Made by a program: the position numbers and the translations under genes
Notes under the pieces: generated by a model
The model's database searches: none
What the model was told of the DNA's origin: nothing
What the model saw: only the letters and a program-made list of their open reading frames with translations
Shown here: piece by piece, positions 33,373 through 48,912 of the stretch
Position numbering within the stretch: the first letter of the stretch is position 1
Layout of the letters: each line of letters opens with the position of its first letter
Origin: Hydnum rufescens UP504
Lineage: Eukaryota > Basidiomycota > Agaricomycetes > Cantharellales > Hydnaceae
Assembly (NCBI GenBank): GCA_014904985.1
Contig: MU128912.1
Coordinates: 157,368-221,367, forward strand
Reading direction: 5' to 3'
DNA: 64,000 bases

Positions 33373-34390
33373 GGGGCATGTTCCCTGCGGGAAGAAATCT
33401 ATGGATAGAAAAAAGGGGACTCAAGCCGCAAGAAAAATGGTCGGCAGATTGATGGTCCTTCTTCTATCCGTAGACACGAGGCCCCCCTCGTCCTTTGAAA
33501 TTCGTTCTGGAGGATTGTCAGAGACAACTCCTTAGTGTAATCTACGCCTCCCTGTATTTCCTTGTGCTTCTGGTGGTATGTTGGAATTGGGGACAGGTTC
33601 CCTTAGCTTGGAGGTTATTTCAACATACATCATGACCCAATATGCAATGCTATGTGCGCTGTATCGTTCAGTGTAAATCACAGTTTTCAGGTCGGTCCCA
33701 GGTTCTCTCAACCATTTGCACGAGTTGCAATCACACACTTCTTTTTGATGGTCTTCTAACCTCGGTATCATTTCCGCTCGGATTCTTCGGACAGTGAGTG
33801 TTCCCTTAGCTGTCATAGCACGCATTCTCCTCTCCTTTTTTCGTACCTCGAGCGATGCTTTCGAGAGGAAATATAAAAAATACCCAGAAAGCGTATACCT
33901 TGAGAGGTGAAAGGGGTTTATCTCCTTTCGAATCTTTTAATTTGTGTCCTGAGGTTCATCTCTTTTTGTTGTGAAGCCCTTATCCAGAATGAGTTGCTTG
34001 TTGGAGTGGCTTATCGCGTGCTCTCTTTCAGCGGGGGGGCGGTGGAACTGCATTCCGTCGCAGGACAAGACACTTTTTATGGCCAACACATGGAGCGACA
34101 AGGCAGGGGAGGTCGTTCAGTCTACCCCAGATGCATAATTTGTCACGATAACTGGATTGGGGTCCCTTTCACAGTGCGATCTACATCCGAAAGCTCACTC
34201 GGCGCATGACGAGGATGAACACCATCAGGGTCGCGCACTGGGAAGTTCTCAGCTTTGGCTGTGGGGTTACTACGACCCAATGTCTGGGAAAATCACTCTC
34301 AGTACGAAGTCTGCGAACGAACATGCATGATCGAATGGCCTCTGACCAAGCGCCAGGATCTTATCTTACCAGTCCAGATGTAGGGCTCAG
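33373..34390. other. Intergenic, pectin lyase to PSMG4-like gene
   Basis: This 1.0 kb stretch lies between convergent genes. One minus-strand frame at 33,532-33,825 is listed separately. Elsewhere I see nothing recognisable. Confidence 0.45.
33532..33825 (-). CDS. Hypothetical 97-residue frame with CDCNSC motif
   Basis: This ATG-initiated frame has basic N-terminal segments (GTLTVRRIRAEMIPRLEDH), a cysteine cluster VCDCNSCKWL and a mixed C-terminus. I do not recognise a family. Its composition is gene-like, but no splice sites or conserved neighbours support it. It could be a gene remnant or chance. Confidence 0.25.
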   Translation of the reverse strand: MRAMTAKGTLTVRRIRAEMIPRLEDHQKEVCDCNSCKWLREPGTDLKTVIYTERYSAHSIAYWVMMYVEITSKLREPVPNSNIPPEAQGNTGRRRLH

Positions 34391-34952
34391 CTATTCGATG
34401 ATGAGGCCCCTAGGTCCATCCTGCAACGCCTTGAGCGTTTTCGCTACATTTCTTTCCATTTCGAGGAGAACATGATTGAGGTCGGATGGGTTTCCGAATG
34501 AGGTGGTCACATCCACGGAAAGGAATATCTGCTTCCTAAATCGGACGAGCTTAAATTTTGAAAGGCGTGGGTTCAGCAATAATAACAAAGGAGAATCGTC
34601 TAAGGCATCCAATTACTTAATCGCTGGGCCATCGGAAGGGCCACATCTGTGCTGGATGAGCGATAGAGTGAGGTGCCAACAGAGGGTTTATCGGGCTTGA
34701 GAACAAAGGTGAATGCGAATATATAGGTGGCTCGCATTCATCGCTTACCCCTAAAGGAGGCATGGCACACGCCCAGTCGTTTGCAAGCCTTCCGAGAGCT
34801 ATTTGTTGTTCGATTGTGCTACGATCCGACGAAGATAGGTCGGACTCGGTGGATCCGACCCATATCATGTATGAATTGACGAGCTCAGTGATTTCTAGGA
34901 TGATACATGGTGCAACGGCGGTGGATTCAAAGGCATAGCATGTTGGGTGCAT
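34391..34952 (-). CDS. PSMG4-like proteasome assembly chaperone
   Basis: This small protein resembles proteasome assembly chaperone 4 (PSMG4/PAC4; Poc4 in yeast), which helps assemble the 20S alpha ring in the cytosol. From ATG 34952 it reads APCIILEITELVNSYMIWVG, then IALGRLANDWACAMPP. After an intron of about 75 nt comes LYRSSSTDVALPMAQRL. After a second intron comes KQIFLSVDVTTSF and a helical tail MERNVAKTLKALQDG ending at 34,391. The strand MIWVG, the LA.DWA.AMPP block and K-Q-I-F-L-S match the family layout. The total length of roughly 130 residues fits. Its start lies 71 bp from the divergent GRF gene. Confidence 0.72.
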
Positions 34953-35023
34953 CTTATTTGCATCCGGGTATCATCACTACCGATTGAATTGTATGACCTG
35001 CAGTCATTCTCTCTTCATTCTCC
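34953..35023. promoter_or_regulatory. 71-bp divergent promoter, PSMG4-like / GRF zinc-finger genes
   Basis: The two start codons are only 71 bases apart and point outward. This forces a shared bidirectional promoter and very short 5' UTRs, unless transcription starts inside the opposite gene. No specific element is claimed. Confidence 0.55.
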
Positions 35024-36206
35024 ATGTCTGAGCAGGCTGGGCCGTCGAGACACCGCCTGGATGGAAAAATTATGTGCATTTGTCAGGAGATAGGTATGGC
35101 ATCGCCCGCATATCTTGCCTCGCCACATTGTCTCAAATAAATTTGGCGAAAAGCTGCCTTCAGAACCAGCGGGATGCATACAAAGAATGCTGGTCGCCAA
35201 TTCTTTACTTGCCCTAAATATTCTTCAGACCTCAGTCGTTGCAAATTCTTCAGTATGTTCCTGGTATCAGGGTAAGATGACGTACTTACGGCGCTTCCGC
35301 AGAATGGGCAGATGAACTATCAGGGCCAGGGGTCCAGGCTCTCAGGCCACCGCCTGCTGTACCTGCGCCTGCACCCACACCTGCACCTGCACAGGTGCTC
35401 GCACCTCCACCAGAACAGTCTGAATCCGTATCAGCACCTCCCCAAAGCACACCAAAGAAACTCCTGCCAAGGGAAGCTGTCCCTCCCACACCCGTATCGC
35501 GATCAAGACCGCAGGATCCACGAGCCTCTGCTCATAGAGCCGCTCTAATCAAAGGTGCGCCTTCCATCCAAACTTACGTTTCCGGTCTCATCTCCCCATG
35601 GGATTCCCAGCTGCCCTCGAGAAGGATGAGAAAGGCACCAGAGCTTTGATACCTCCGGTACTTGAAAATGCGGCGGATAATCCAGATTCCGCCAAAAACG
35701 AGGCCGAAATAAGAGATGTAATGCACAAGGCTGATGAGCCAGTCTCAAAACGGTTCAAGTTTGTCAAGCAAGAGACCCCAGGCTCCGCCTATATAAGTCC
35801 GAAAAGAACGCCTGCTCCGTCATTTTCCGGAAATGACCTTGACGACGATGATAAAGATAGCGAGGTGCGAAAAGTGGAGTCGCCGAAACGGAAACGCATC
35901 GACATGGATGACACAGAGGTAGAGGCAATATTTTCAACTTGACATCTAGATCTATGGCACTAAAACTTGCCGGCACAGTATAACCCCTTCTTTGTTCGCA
36001 GTCCTCCAACTGCACAGCCGATGCCTGATTTAACCGCAGCGGGCGCCCGTCTGAAGGGCTTAGAGCGTCAACTTGCCGATTCGCAAAGGACCAACGTGGA
36101 TCATGAGGAGAAAATCAGAAATTTGGAGAACCGGATTCTTAGCCTTGAGATCCACAACCGGAATCTGGATGCGACTGTCCTGACCCTCACTCAACTGCTG
36201 AGTTGA
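35024..36206 (+). CDS. GRF-type zinc-finger protein with C-terminal coiled coil
   Basis: ATG 35024 opens MSEQAGPSRHRLDGKIMCIC. After an intron the GRF zinc finger continues: AAFRTSGMHTKNAGRQFFTC, then PKYSSDLSRCKFFQWADE. The pattern CxC...GRxFFTC...C.FFQWADE is the GRF signature found in DNA-repair and nuclease-associated proteins (for example NEIL3, TOP3A, APEX2), where it binds single-stranded nucleic acid. The middle is Pro/Ala/Ser-rich (PAPAPTPAPA) with acidic Lys/Arg stretches including PKRKRIDMDD, an NLS-like element. The C-terminus is a coiled coil (LKGLERQLADSQRTNVDHEE, then ILSLEIHNRNL) ending at 36,206. It is not the catalytic partner itself; a nuclear DNA-binding accessory role is inference. 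Confidence 0.82.
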
Positions 36207-36580
36207 GTCGAATATAAACCCGTTAACCTAGTATAATGCCACGTTTCCTGCTTCACTCGGATATTTGATGTATTCCCCGGCCGGATGGAGGTTATGTACA
36301 TATTGATTGTCAGGCGAGAACTGGAAACATTGTCAGAGGAGAGATCCTGAAAGCTTCGCATTCTGCCGTAAAGGCGACAACTTGCCACTTCTCGTCAAAC
36401 ACACCTTTTGCAGTGCACACGAGTCTGTGAGGACGTCCTGCCTGCAGACGTCCCTGTGCTTGCGCCGACCCATCACATCACCCGGGTCCAGACGCTTCGT
36501 TATCCGCTTCGAAGCATAGTAACGTCTAAAGTCAATATCACTGCCTCCGACAGCTAGCATCCGTCTAGCCCGTCCTCATC
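36207..36580. other. Intergenic, GRF gene to YAK1
   Basis: This 374 bp stretch holds no supportable gene. It should contain the YAK1 5' UTR and promoter. Confidence 0.5.
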
Positions 36581-40643
<4,063 letters not shown>

Positions 40644-40967
40644 AACATTGGTAGTCTTTCGCACCTTGTCTTGCTTGCTGTGATCTGTGTCTTTGTCTGG
40701 CAGCCCGCAATTGTTTGCCTGTCCTATTACCTTTTGTGCCATTCGATGTGCAATTCAATCGTGTACGCCATATCATTTAATATTCGCGCGCCACAGCCAA
40801 GCCAGTCTTCAGCAAGCACGCCGAGTACCAGCATGTAGGATCCATCCTCCCATCTTCGCAAAATTTTGCCATGCTCTATGTAATACATTTATTCTCTGCG
40901 TCAAATCAGCAGAGTGGGCGCAGTATTGCAGTATGTCATCTAGGGGGGCGTAATCGCTATCTGCATC
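40644..40967. other. Convergent 3' intergenic, YAK1 / PHOSPHO-type gene
   Basis: This 324 bp stretch separates two converging genes and should hold both 3' UTRs. No other feature is visible. Confidence 0.5.
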
Positions 40968-42232
40968 TTACTCATGCAAGGTTGCGAATATTTCTTCAAC
41001 CTCCCACGCTCCCGTCCAAGGACGGAGGCTGGCCTTCAGACCTGCCGTTTGCCCTTCATCTCGAATGCGTCGTTCTAATCCGCGGTCCCGCCTAACGCAA
41101 ACAATGTCCGTAGCACTGCCCAGAGCCAAGGCCAAGGAAGTGATGAGATATTCATCAAGAATGCTAAGGTTGAGATATCAAGTACCTTTTGAAACGCAGC
41201 ACAGGGCAAAAGTCATTGTCGCCATCGCCGACGTACACCAGTCGGTCGAAAGATTTCCCAGATCGAGCTAGGTACGCATCCAATTCGTCGCCTAACCAGA
41301 AAATACAAGGGAAAAAAAAAAAATCCTGGCGTGAATGAATTATGTCCGTTCATGAAATTGATACTGGTACCTTTGCACATATTGGGACTGCAACCTATCT
41401 TGCAGGCGTGCTGTTGTTGATCAGGACCTATGCGCCTCCGTACGCGCAAGAGGCCATCTTCAGTCCAATCGGCTGGATTGGTGATGATCTCTTCAAAAAG
41501 GTCTTCTAATCCATGATACTACAAGTGAGAGAACAGAGAAGTCAGGAAATGAGATTTCCAGAGGTGATTCAGGGAGAGGAAGGCTCTTTTTTGTATAAAA
41601 AAAAAAAGCCAAAAAGCGCAGGAGCGAAAAAAAAATAATTCCAGACCTTAAGGATCGTGGTTATAAAAACAATGTTGGCATTGGAAAGACAGATCAAGGT
41701 CGTTTTGGGCTTGGCGGCCGCCTTGAGTGCTTGGACGGCTCGAATCATTGCAGGATGCTAGCGATAAGGAAACGTTTAGAAAAAGAGAAAAAAGATCGAT
41801 CACGAATTGGAAGACCGATTGCGCACAACTGGAACTGCACGGAGAGCACCCTCGATTTGATCTCGAGTGATTCCACGCTCGTACAATTCGACCATCGTAA
41901 GGGCTCTGGTACACAGATCAAGCAGGTATCAGAGATCGAGGGATCGAAAGGCATCGCAGGCTTATTATGACTCATGCATCGTCATATGTCGTCGTAGCAG
42001 GGACAAAGACTCACACGACATCTGTCCACTGCATGCTCTCGTCTCGAGAAACCATCTTCCTTCGGAGGTCCACAGCGAGTACCTCGGGAACATAGTGATC
42101 TGTGTCCTGATCGGCAAAGGACCTGGGGACAGTGAAAACACCTCGAGGGTTTATTAAGAGTTAGAGGAAAGGGAAGACCAAGTATCCACACCAGTCGAAA
42201 TCGAACACAACAAGCTGCGAGGAAATGGACAT
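40968..42232 (-). CDS. PHOSPHO-type HAD phosphatase (phosphoethanolamine/phosphocholine or PLP phosphatase-like)
   Basis: Cytosolic HAD hydrolase of the PHOSPHO1/PHOSPHO2 family. From ATG 42232 it opens SQLVVFDFDWSFADQDTDH, with the two catalytic Asp in DFDWS (the Trp codon is split by an intron). VPEVLAVDLRRKMVSRDESM and a helical cap follow, then TTLICLSNANIVFI (motif II Ser) and HHGLEDLFEEIITNPADW. The block with CSPNMCKG is characteristic of the family. Motif IV is VYVGDGDNDFCPVL, followed by DIVCVRRDRGLERRI and the terminus WTGAWEVEEIFATLHE at 40,968. All catalytic motifs are present. The fungal substrate is uncertain among phosphoethanolamine, phosphocholine and pyridoxal phosphate. At least five introns; exon edges are approximate. 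Confidence 0.85.
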
Positions 42233-42577
42233 CGCCGGATGCAACCACAATCTGTGAGGCTGTGTGAGCACTGCATTTTTGTGATCAACTCAAAAAAAAA
42301 AATAATTGGTTAGGTCCCTTCGGCGTGCCGTAGCGTGTCTATTAGTTCTGTCACCTTGTTAAGCGCTTGTGCAAGTTTGGTAAGCTAGGAAACGCCGGAG
42401 GTGCTAACGTCCGAAGGAGGGAAATTCATCGTGCCGTGAATTACCCAAGATCTCGCAAAAAAAAAAGATGCTCCATCACAAATGAAGAATATAGATGGGG
42501 CAGTTGGTTCCAAAGGCAACAAGTATATTTGCCTCTTGTAATCTACTCGGTAAAAATTGGAATACAATGCGATGCTC
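42233..42577. other. Intergenic, PEX5 to PHOSPHO-type gene
   Basis: This 345 bp stretch lies between tandem minus-strand genes. It contains A-runs (42,292-42,303) but no gene. Confidence 0.5.
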
Positions 42578-45500
42578 TCAAACTAGGGAGTCATAATTTG
42601 CAGATGCAGAGAGATCATTTCCCTGTGATGATGGTGTCCCAATGTCTTGGAATTGGGAGCGAAACGCTACGGAAAATATCGTATTAGCAAATATTTAAAT
42701 GAAGGCCATAAGGAAGAGGATTAAATAGTGTGCTTACCTCCCAGATCCTTAGCGTCACACAGGGGGACAAGATCAGGTCGTTGCAGATAAAGACATATGC
42801 TTTTCAGGGTGTCCCATAATGTAGAGCTTGAGGGGCCGGAGCGCCCCGCATCCCGCAATGGATCGTTTTCTTGAAGGACTAGAGCATCAAGAATGTGTCG
42901 TGCAGCGTCATCGAACGACTTTGAAGAGGGAATAAATAAAATATCAACATATCGATCAACGACCTCACAGAAAGCCTGTACGCACTCTGAGATTGACGTA
43001 AGATATGCCAAGGTTGAACCTAGACCAGAATGAGAACACATGTTAGGGGGAGTAACCAATAAGAAAAAAACTGGTGCATTACCTCGCACGAATATATGTC
43101 GGATTAAGCTCTAGGGCACGATAATAATAGTCAAGGGCCTCTGACGCACGCCCACTGTTAGCGAGCGTGGCGCCCACGCGATTGTATAGCAACCAATCTC
43201 CAGGGCGGACAGCGAGCGCGGTCTGGAAACAATCTTGCGCCTTGCTGTATTCCTAAGAATGTAAGGTGTGTCATAAGGGCGGGTTAGCCTGGATAAAGGA
43301 TTGAGAGGCATACTTCGCCCATATTCAACAAAACTCCCAGACCAATTTGAATATCGGCATCGATGCCCTCGTGTGGCGACATACGTGCCATGGTCATCAA
43401 ACACTCCACAAGCTCGTTCTGCTTCTCTTTTATCCCACCCATCCTCGCAAGCACGATAGCATCATCATTGAGCGACTTGTGCGCCTCGACAGCCCCCGCA
43501 TACGGCTTGTTCGCATTCACCCACAAGCGGATCGCAGCGAGAGAGGCTTCGCGATTGTTCTCGTTCGCATGCGACACCGCGAAGGGCGAGCCATGCATCC
43601 AGATACGTCGGGTTTAGTGACACAGCCATCTCGAGGGCTTGAATCGCTTGGTCCTCGCGTTCGTTTTCCTGCTGCTTCACCCCAAGTTCAAACCATGCAC
43701 TGGCATTATTAGGGTCCGATTGAACCACTGCCTCTGCCTCCAGCACACTCTTTGTACACGCAAAAGAAACGATTCAGCATACAAAGATCAACAGCAGCCG
43801 CGGAAGGCGTCTTACCTGGAGGGGCGAACGCTCGTGAGTTACAGCTTCATCAGGCCTCGTATACGGATTATTCTTCTGAAAAGCGTACGAAGAAGACGCC
43901 GTTTGGACCTCATATTGCAGGGAGCTGACAGGGCACGATGCCCGTCGTCGTCGCCTCGAAATTATCCCAATCTGCTTGCAATCGTCCCCACTCCCCAGCG
44001 AGATGCGCGGTGCGGGATGATTCAGCTCGGAGATAGTCCTTACCGAGGAGCACGGTCTCATCTTCCTCGTCCTCTTGCTGAGATAGACCAGACTCAAGAG
44101 GCGATCGGTTAAGGGGATTGATATCATCGAATATTTGCCTAAAGGCTTCTTTTGATTGGGATTCTGACACGGCACTTCTCTGATATCAGACAGTAATTGA
44201 AAAGGCATGAACATCACTATCACGGAATAAGTGAACGAAACAGCACACAGACCTCAGAACCACCCACTACATTTCCCACAGAAGTCAGGGGTGTTCCTAG
44301 GGGCCTAAATTGAGGGGAAACAGTGTCCTCAAACCCGGATAACCCCATACGGGCCTCTACGCCACTGGCATCAACATCATCGGCAGCTCTTCCTTTACCT
44401 TTATCCACTGTGCCATTTATACTGGTGGACGGCATCGAGGTGGAGAACTCATCTGCCCATACAGTACCACTCGCATACGATGCGTGCGTGTCGGAATCAA
44501 CCATGTCGTTCCCCTCCACAACGACCTTTCGATCACGGAGTCGTTTCATCAATCCCATAAATTCCGATTTTTCGAATTTTGGATTGTTGGCATGTTGGAC
44601 GGAGTCAATGAGAAGACCGGCTGTCGCTGAGAGATCCTCGACGGTGACGGAGGCGGGGTTTGTTGTCGTCGCTGATCGGGACTGCGACTCTTGTTGTACC
44701 TCGGCTAGGGGCACAGATGTCGGGGCAGGAAGAACTTCTTCGTCGATACTTGCAAATTTTTCGGCCCAACCTGAAGAAACTGCGCCCTTCTGGTCCTGGT
44801 TCTGGATCCGCATCATTGGAAACTGCATGGAAGTCGGATCTGGAACAGCATGGAAGAGAGTGGGCGAGAACGGACGTCAAATAAAGCCCCGATATAGAAT
44901 GTTGCAAAGTAAGAATCACTAACCACGTCGCATATCAATGTAGGTTTGGTTATTTATCCAGGCATTATTTCCATTTGAAACGACGAGATCCTGGGCTGTC
45001 GGCCATGCTTTCGGGGAGGTCATTTCCATGAATTGACCAAAGTCAGTTCCCCAGACTAGACGAAGAATACAAATTATTTTAGACACGATACACAATTATT
45101 CAGATGAATGCGAACATGAGGGGGGACCGACGCGTAGACTTGGGTCCTTATTCGCTACCACCATCTGACCTTGCGTGTGGGGGCTTTGGCTCGCATTAGC
45201 ACGGCTAAAGTCCATGGCCCACGCCATTGGGGTGTTTGATATAGAGGCCAAGCTCAGATGCTGATTATTTGGCTGCATCTGGGTGGCAGCGACATTCGGG
45301 AGGGCAATACTCAAGGATGAGAGGTCGAATTGGGGAGGGCCGGCCGGTTGTGCGAAGGGTCGAACATTAGAGAAAATTGGCTGGCTTCGTTAGTAAGTGG
45401 CGCAGACTGTTCAGGGTGTTGGTTTTGAGTGCGGAATGTCTATGAAGGTGTGGGCGCAGGGGTATTAGGACGTCAAGCACAAAGAAGAATGCGAATACGA

Positions 45501-45737
45501 CTCTGGATTGACGTGCTACGCACCGGACGAGACGGGCCTGCACGACTACTGCTTCCAAAGTGATCCTAATGAGTCAAAGAAAAACAATCATGAGCAATTG
45601 CGAGGGTCCAGATCCGGGAGCTTAGCACGCGAGCTGACTTGTTGAGCACCGCGATCTTGATCAAGTTGCTTAGAGAGACCTTGGAGCGGATTGACGGGGC
45701 CGCATTCTGCGCCGTTGATGAGAGCGGGAAGTGACAT
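42578..45737 (-). CDS. PEX5: Peroxisomal PTS1 import receptor PEX5, one frame break
   Basis: Cycling receptor that carries proteins with C-terminal SKL-type signals into peroxisomes. ATG 45737 gives [20 protein letters not shown], with the conserved N-terminal Cys that is monoubiquitinated for recycling. The N-terminal half holds WxxxF/Y docking motifs for PEX14/PEX13 (for example AWAMDF, GWAEKF, VWADEF). The C-terminal half is TPR repeats: [84 protein letters not shown] and [20 protein letters not shown]. The last exon ends DYDSLV-like at TGA 42,578. WLAL and AVSHANE are in different frames: one extra base lies at 43,575-43,586, inside a TPR with no intron possible. This probably reflects a sequence error, because PEX5 loss is severe. 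Confidence 0.92.
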
Positions 45738-46547
45738 CGTTGTGGTGTTGTGGGCGGGAGTCAGGCCCCACCGGGACTACGTGAGACGCATACCCGGCAA
45801 ATACCTGATTACGTGACGGACCGGGGCACTGCCTCCAAATTGCAGTCCCTAATCATCAGTACAGGCCACGATTGACTGTATCGGACTAGGCACAGCATTT
45901 GTGCACTGCTCGAATCGAAAGTCGAGAACACCATGTCGATGGACCTGGAGGAGCCTGAAGCCAACCCATCTCGAACGGAGCTTGACACCGCCTTACGAGA
46001 CGGAACAAATTCATCTGTTCGGAACCCTCTCGATCTCGCGGCAGAGTGCAACAGGTTTCACAAATATGGAAATAAAATGACACTCCATGGGAACTACTTG
46101 TTACAATCATCAAACAGACCCAAATTCTCCCATCCACGAGCACAGAAGCACTCCAGCCACCATACGACGTACGTACTCAGTGCCCTCGCGGATCGGATGA
46201 CATCTGTTCGGCTTGAGGCCTCCCAAGGGGATCCGAATCCGCAGATTCAAATCCGAATGGAATCCGCGGATTGCAATATAAAGGCCTAGCCGTGGACCAA
46301 CAGGCAAGAGGGAGACAAACTGTTCTTGGAGATATCACTGGAGCCCTTCAGCTGGGCTTCCCAACACTGAGGACATGTAGTGTTTCGTAACTACTCACAA
46401 GTACAATACTGATGTTCAACTGGGTCTAAAAATTGATGACCAGGCCTCATACTGGAGCTCTAAACCCAGCACATGACTTCATTGCCATAAAAGGTGATGT
46501 CCCACGTACCGGAATTAGCCGTCAACGACTCAACCTTTGTATACTAT

Positions 46548-46832
46548 TTCTCAAGTCTAGGCTGCATCAGAGTGCAAGGGCATTTATTCTGTATCAGTTA
46601 CAGTAGTTTTATTGCATTTTTATAGGGTTTGAAGCTGACTTACCATCCAAATCAGTGCATTTCACCCGTGTTTTCTGTGTGTGGCCAAGATCTGCGGATC
46701 GGGATGATATGCAGATTTTGTCAGATCCTCATCCTTGGATGGAGGACCTGCTTGAACGGGGGATCCGGATCCGAGCCTATCTGAGGATCTGCGAATCCGA
46801 TCCGCGGAGATCCGATCTGTGAGGAGCCCTAC
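46548..46832. repeat. Dispersed palindrome-rich repeat, copy B (uninterrupted)
   Basis: This is the second copy of the element at 22,181-22,667, in the same orientation, from TTCTCAAGTCTAGGCTGCAT to GTGAGGAGCCCTAC. It is about 285 bp and lacks the 197-bp insertion seen in copy A. The right half is rich in GGATCC/CCGCGG/AGATC palindromes. No coding potential is visible. Confidence 0.75.
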
Positions 46833-47767
46833 CAGCCACCTAGGTCTGATATTGCTGCGGCACCTTTGAGTGGAATGAGAGGGGGATGAAAGTCTAAATC
46901 GCCGCACAATGAGTGAGAGATGAAGGCGCAACTCGAGGAGGTGGGGAGATCGCCGTGATGCAAAGAAGGAAAAACCACCAAGACATCGAGTGGTCCTCAC
47001 GCGATTAAGGTCAGTAAAAATATTACTGTATTCACCGGCCATCAGATGCTGTACTGCCAGTGGAGCGAGCAGAACATGGAACCCACTAATGATAACCCAT
47101 GCACGACACTCAAGGACGCCAGCCACAACAATGAGCATATTCAACGACGCAACACCACTACCCAATACTTTTCATTAGGCTCAGCGCAGATGTCGTCGCG
47201 TCCAACGAAAAGATCACGAGATAGAGGTGAATGCACGCCCTGCGCTCGATTTGCCGCGCACGTCGGCCAGTGGGATCGCACTACGTCCCGCCTCTGCACC
47301 CAGCCCCAGACTGGAGAGCGTCATATTTCAAAATTCACTAGGTGCTGAAATCGATCGGGGCTAGCAACGCTGCGATTATACGTTCTCAGCTGGGTGTATG
47401 CGCGCTGAGCAATTTCCAGTTACGAGCACACATCGTCCAGTGGGATCGCACTGTGTCTGCCACTGCCTTTCCATCTCATCATGGGAGAGAATTCAAGGGC
47501 GAAATTTCCGAATTCGATTTTCTAGCCCCTTTTGTTCATGTCAAACTGGTGTTACATCAGCAGTCTCCACAGCCTCCGAATTGGATACGTATCACTATTT
47601 GACTATTTGAAAGGAGTACAGGGACGGACCATTGACGGGATTGCCTGAGTGGATGTTCACGGGGATGTGTCGCTAGGTACCAGGACGAAGTAATTGGTAT
47701 CAATGATGGTGAATAGGGATATCTAGACACGGTCAACCACACAAACCAATCATGGTCTCACATCATT

Positions 47768-48048
47768 AGGGGTGTTCACAGTAGCGAAACTGGAGCAAAA
47801 GTTGTGACACAACTGAAAAAGGAAAAGTGGAACAAAAGTGCACTTTTGCTCCACTTTGGTGAAATGGCTCCAGAGGTCCGTCTGGCGGAAAACTAGAAGC
47901 AAAACTGGGCCTCACCCAGTTCTGTAAAGTACAGCCACTTCCGGGGGACCGTCATGAATCATTATATCACCGCAAAAACAAAACTGGCACTTGTGTCACA
48001 CTTTTGCTTTCAGTTCTGCTCTAGCTTTGTCTACCGTTTGTGAACCTC
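47768..48048. mobile_element. Foldback (MITE-like) element of about 280 bp
   Basis: The left arm (GTGTTCACAGTAGCGAAACT, then GGAGCAAAAGTTGTGACACAA) is matched in reverse complement by the right arm (TTGTGTCACACTTTTGCTTT, then AGCTTTGTCTACC and TGTGAACCTC). Imperfect arms of about 50 bases flank an interior that itself has the perfect palindrome CAAAAGTGCACTTTTG near 47,835-47,850. There is no coding capacity. A target duplication is not clear, so the ends are approximate. Confidence 0.6.
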
Positions 48049-48912
48049 GTCACTTTTCGCGCCCTGATTATGCAATATTTGAGTCGAGGTGTTTTATCAT
48101 GTGTCTCTAGCGGATAACTCCGATCACGAGACCTACATAGCCGATATTCCCTCGATATAAGTCCTCAACGCCGCCCTGCAACTCACTTGGGAGATGAAAT
48201 AAAATACACCCCTTTTGGTACAATGTGTCTCGAGTTCGCCCACGGAACAGAAACAACGAAAGTGAAAGTTCCAGGGTGCAATAAAGAACGATTTTCTTTC
48301 TGCCATTTGACATATCCCGAACCAGACAAGAGAAACAAGCCTTTTTACAGTGATACCACGTCACGCAAAGGACTGGCATCCTATGCAACATTACAGTACT
48401 GTACGGTTCCGGCCCACCGAAACCTTAATTAACCACACGTAGCTTTTTTTTGCCACGATCAGGTTCTCCTATCCACGGAAACTATTTCGCAATTCTCTGA
48501 TGGCAAACCGTAGTCTCTAGGATACCACCCAACCATGGTATCGTGTAACAGATGAGATACCTTATTCACCTACTGGGAAGTTCATTTGCGCCTCACCATT
48601 GCAAACTGGATCGGGCATAGTTGGATGGTCCGCTCTACCCCTTTTTTCAATTCACTCCCAGGTCCTGCCCACAGCCACGCTCTGAAATGGAGGGCTGTGC
48701 AAGGAGTCTCTATGAGCAAAAGAGATAGGCGGCATTGGTTTAGCAAAGCACTATACAAGCTAGTTGGGTTGGACACGGAGGAAAGAAAGGAGGAAGCTAT
48801 AAATAGTTCATGCATGATTGATGCACGAAAACAAGGGAGTAATGAGAAATATGAACATGTAATGGGAAATAAAACCAGGGTCGGTTCCTAAGAGAGGCAA
48901 GATATTTGATCG

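Larger units (their letters stand above)
45738..48912. other. Second gene-free, repeat-rich island
   Basis: This 3.2 kb stretch lies between PEX5 and the C2H2 gene. It holds dispersed-repeat copy B, a short GGATCC/CCGCGG-rich patch at 46,225-46,275, a foldback element at 47,768-48,048, and a 16-base word CCAGTGGGATCGCACT at about 47,268 and 47,439. Longer frames (46,662-47,165 minus; 48,586-48,891 plus) show no domain and overlap repeats, so I do not call genes. Confidence 0.55.

Noticed and set aside
46662..47165. 167-codon minus-strand frame as a gene
   Set aside because: It overlaps the palindromic repeat copy B and shows no conserved motif.
48586..48891. 101-codon plus-strand frame
   Set aside because: No family resemblance, an opposing frame of similar length covers the same bases, and there is no splice or promoter support.
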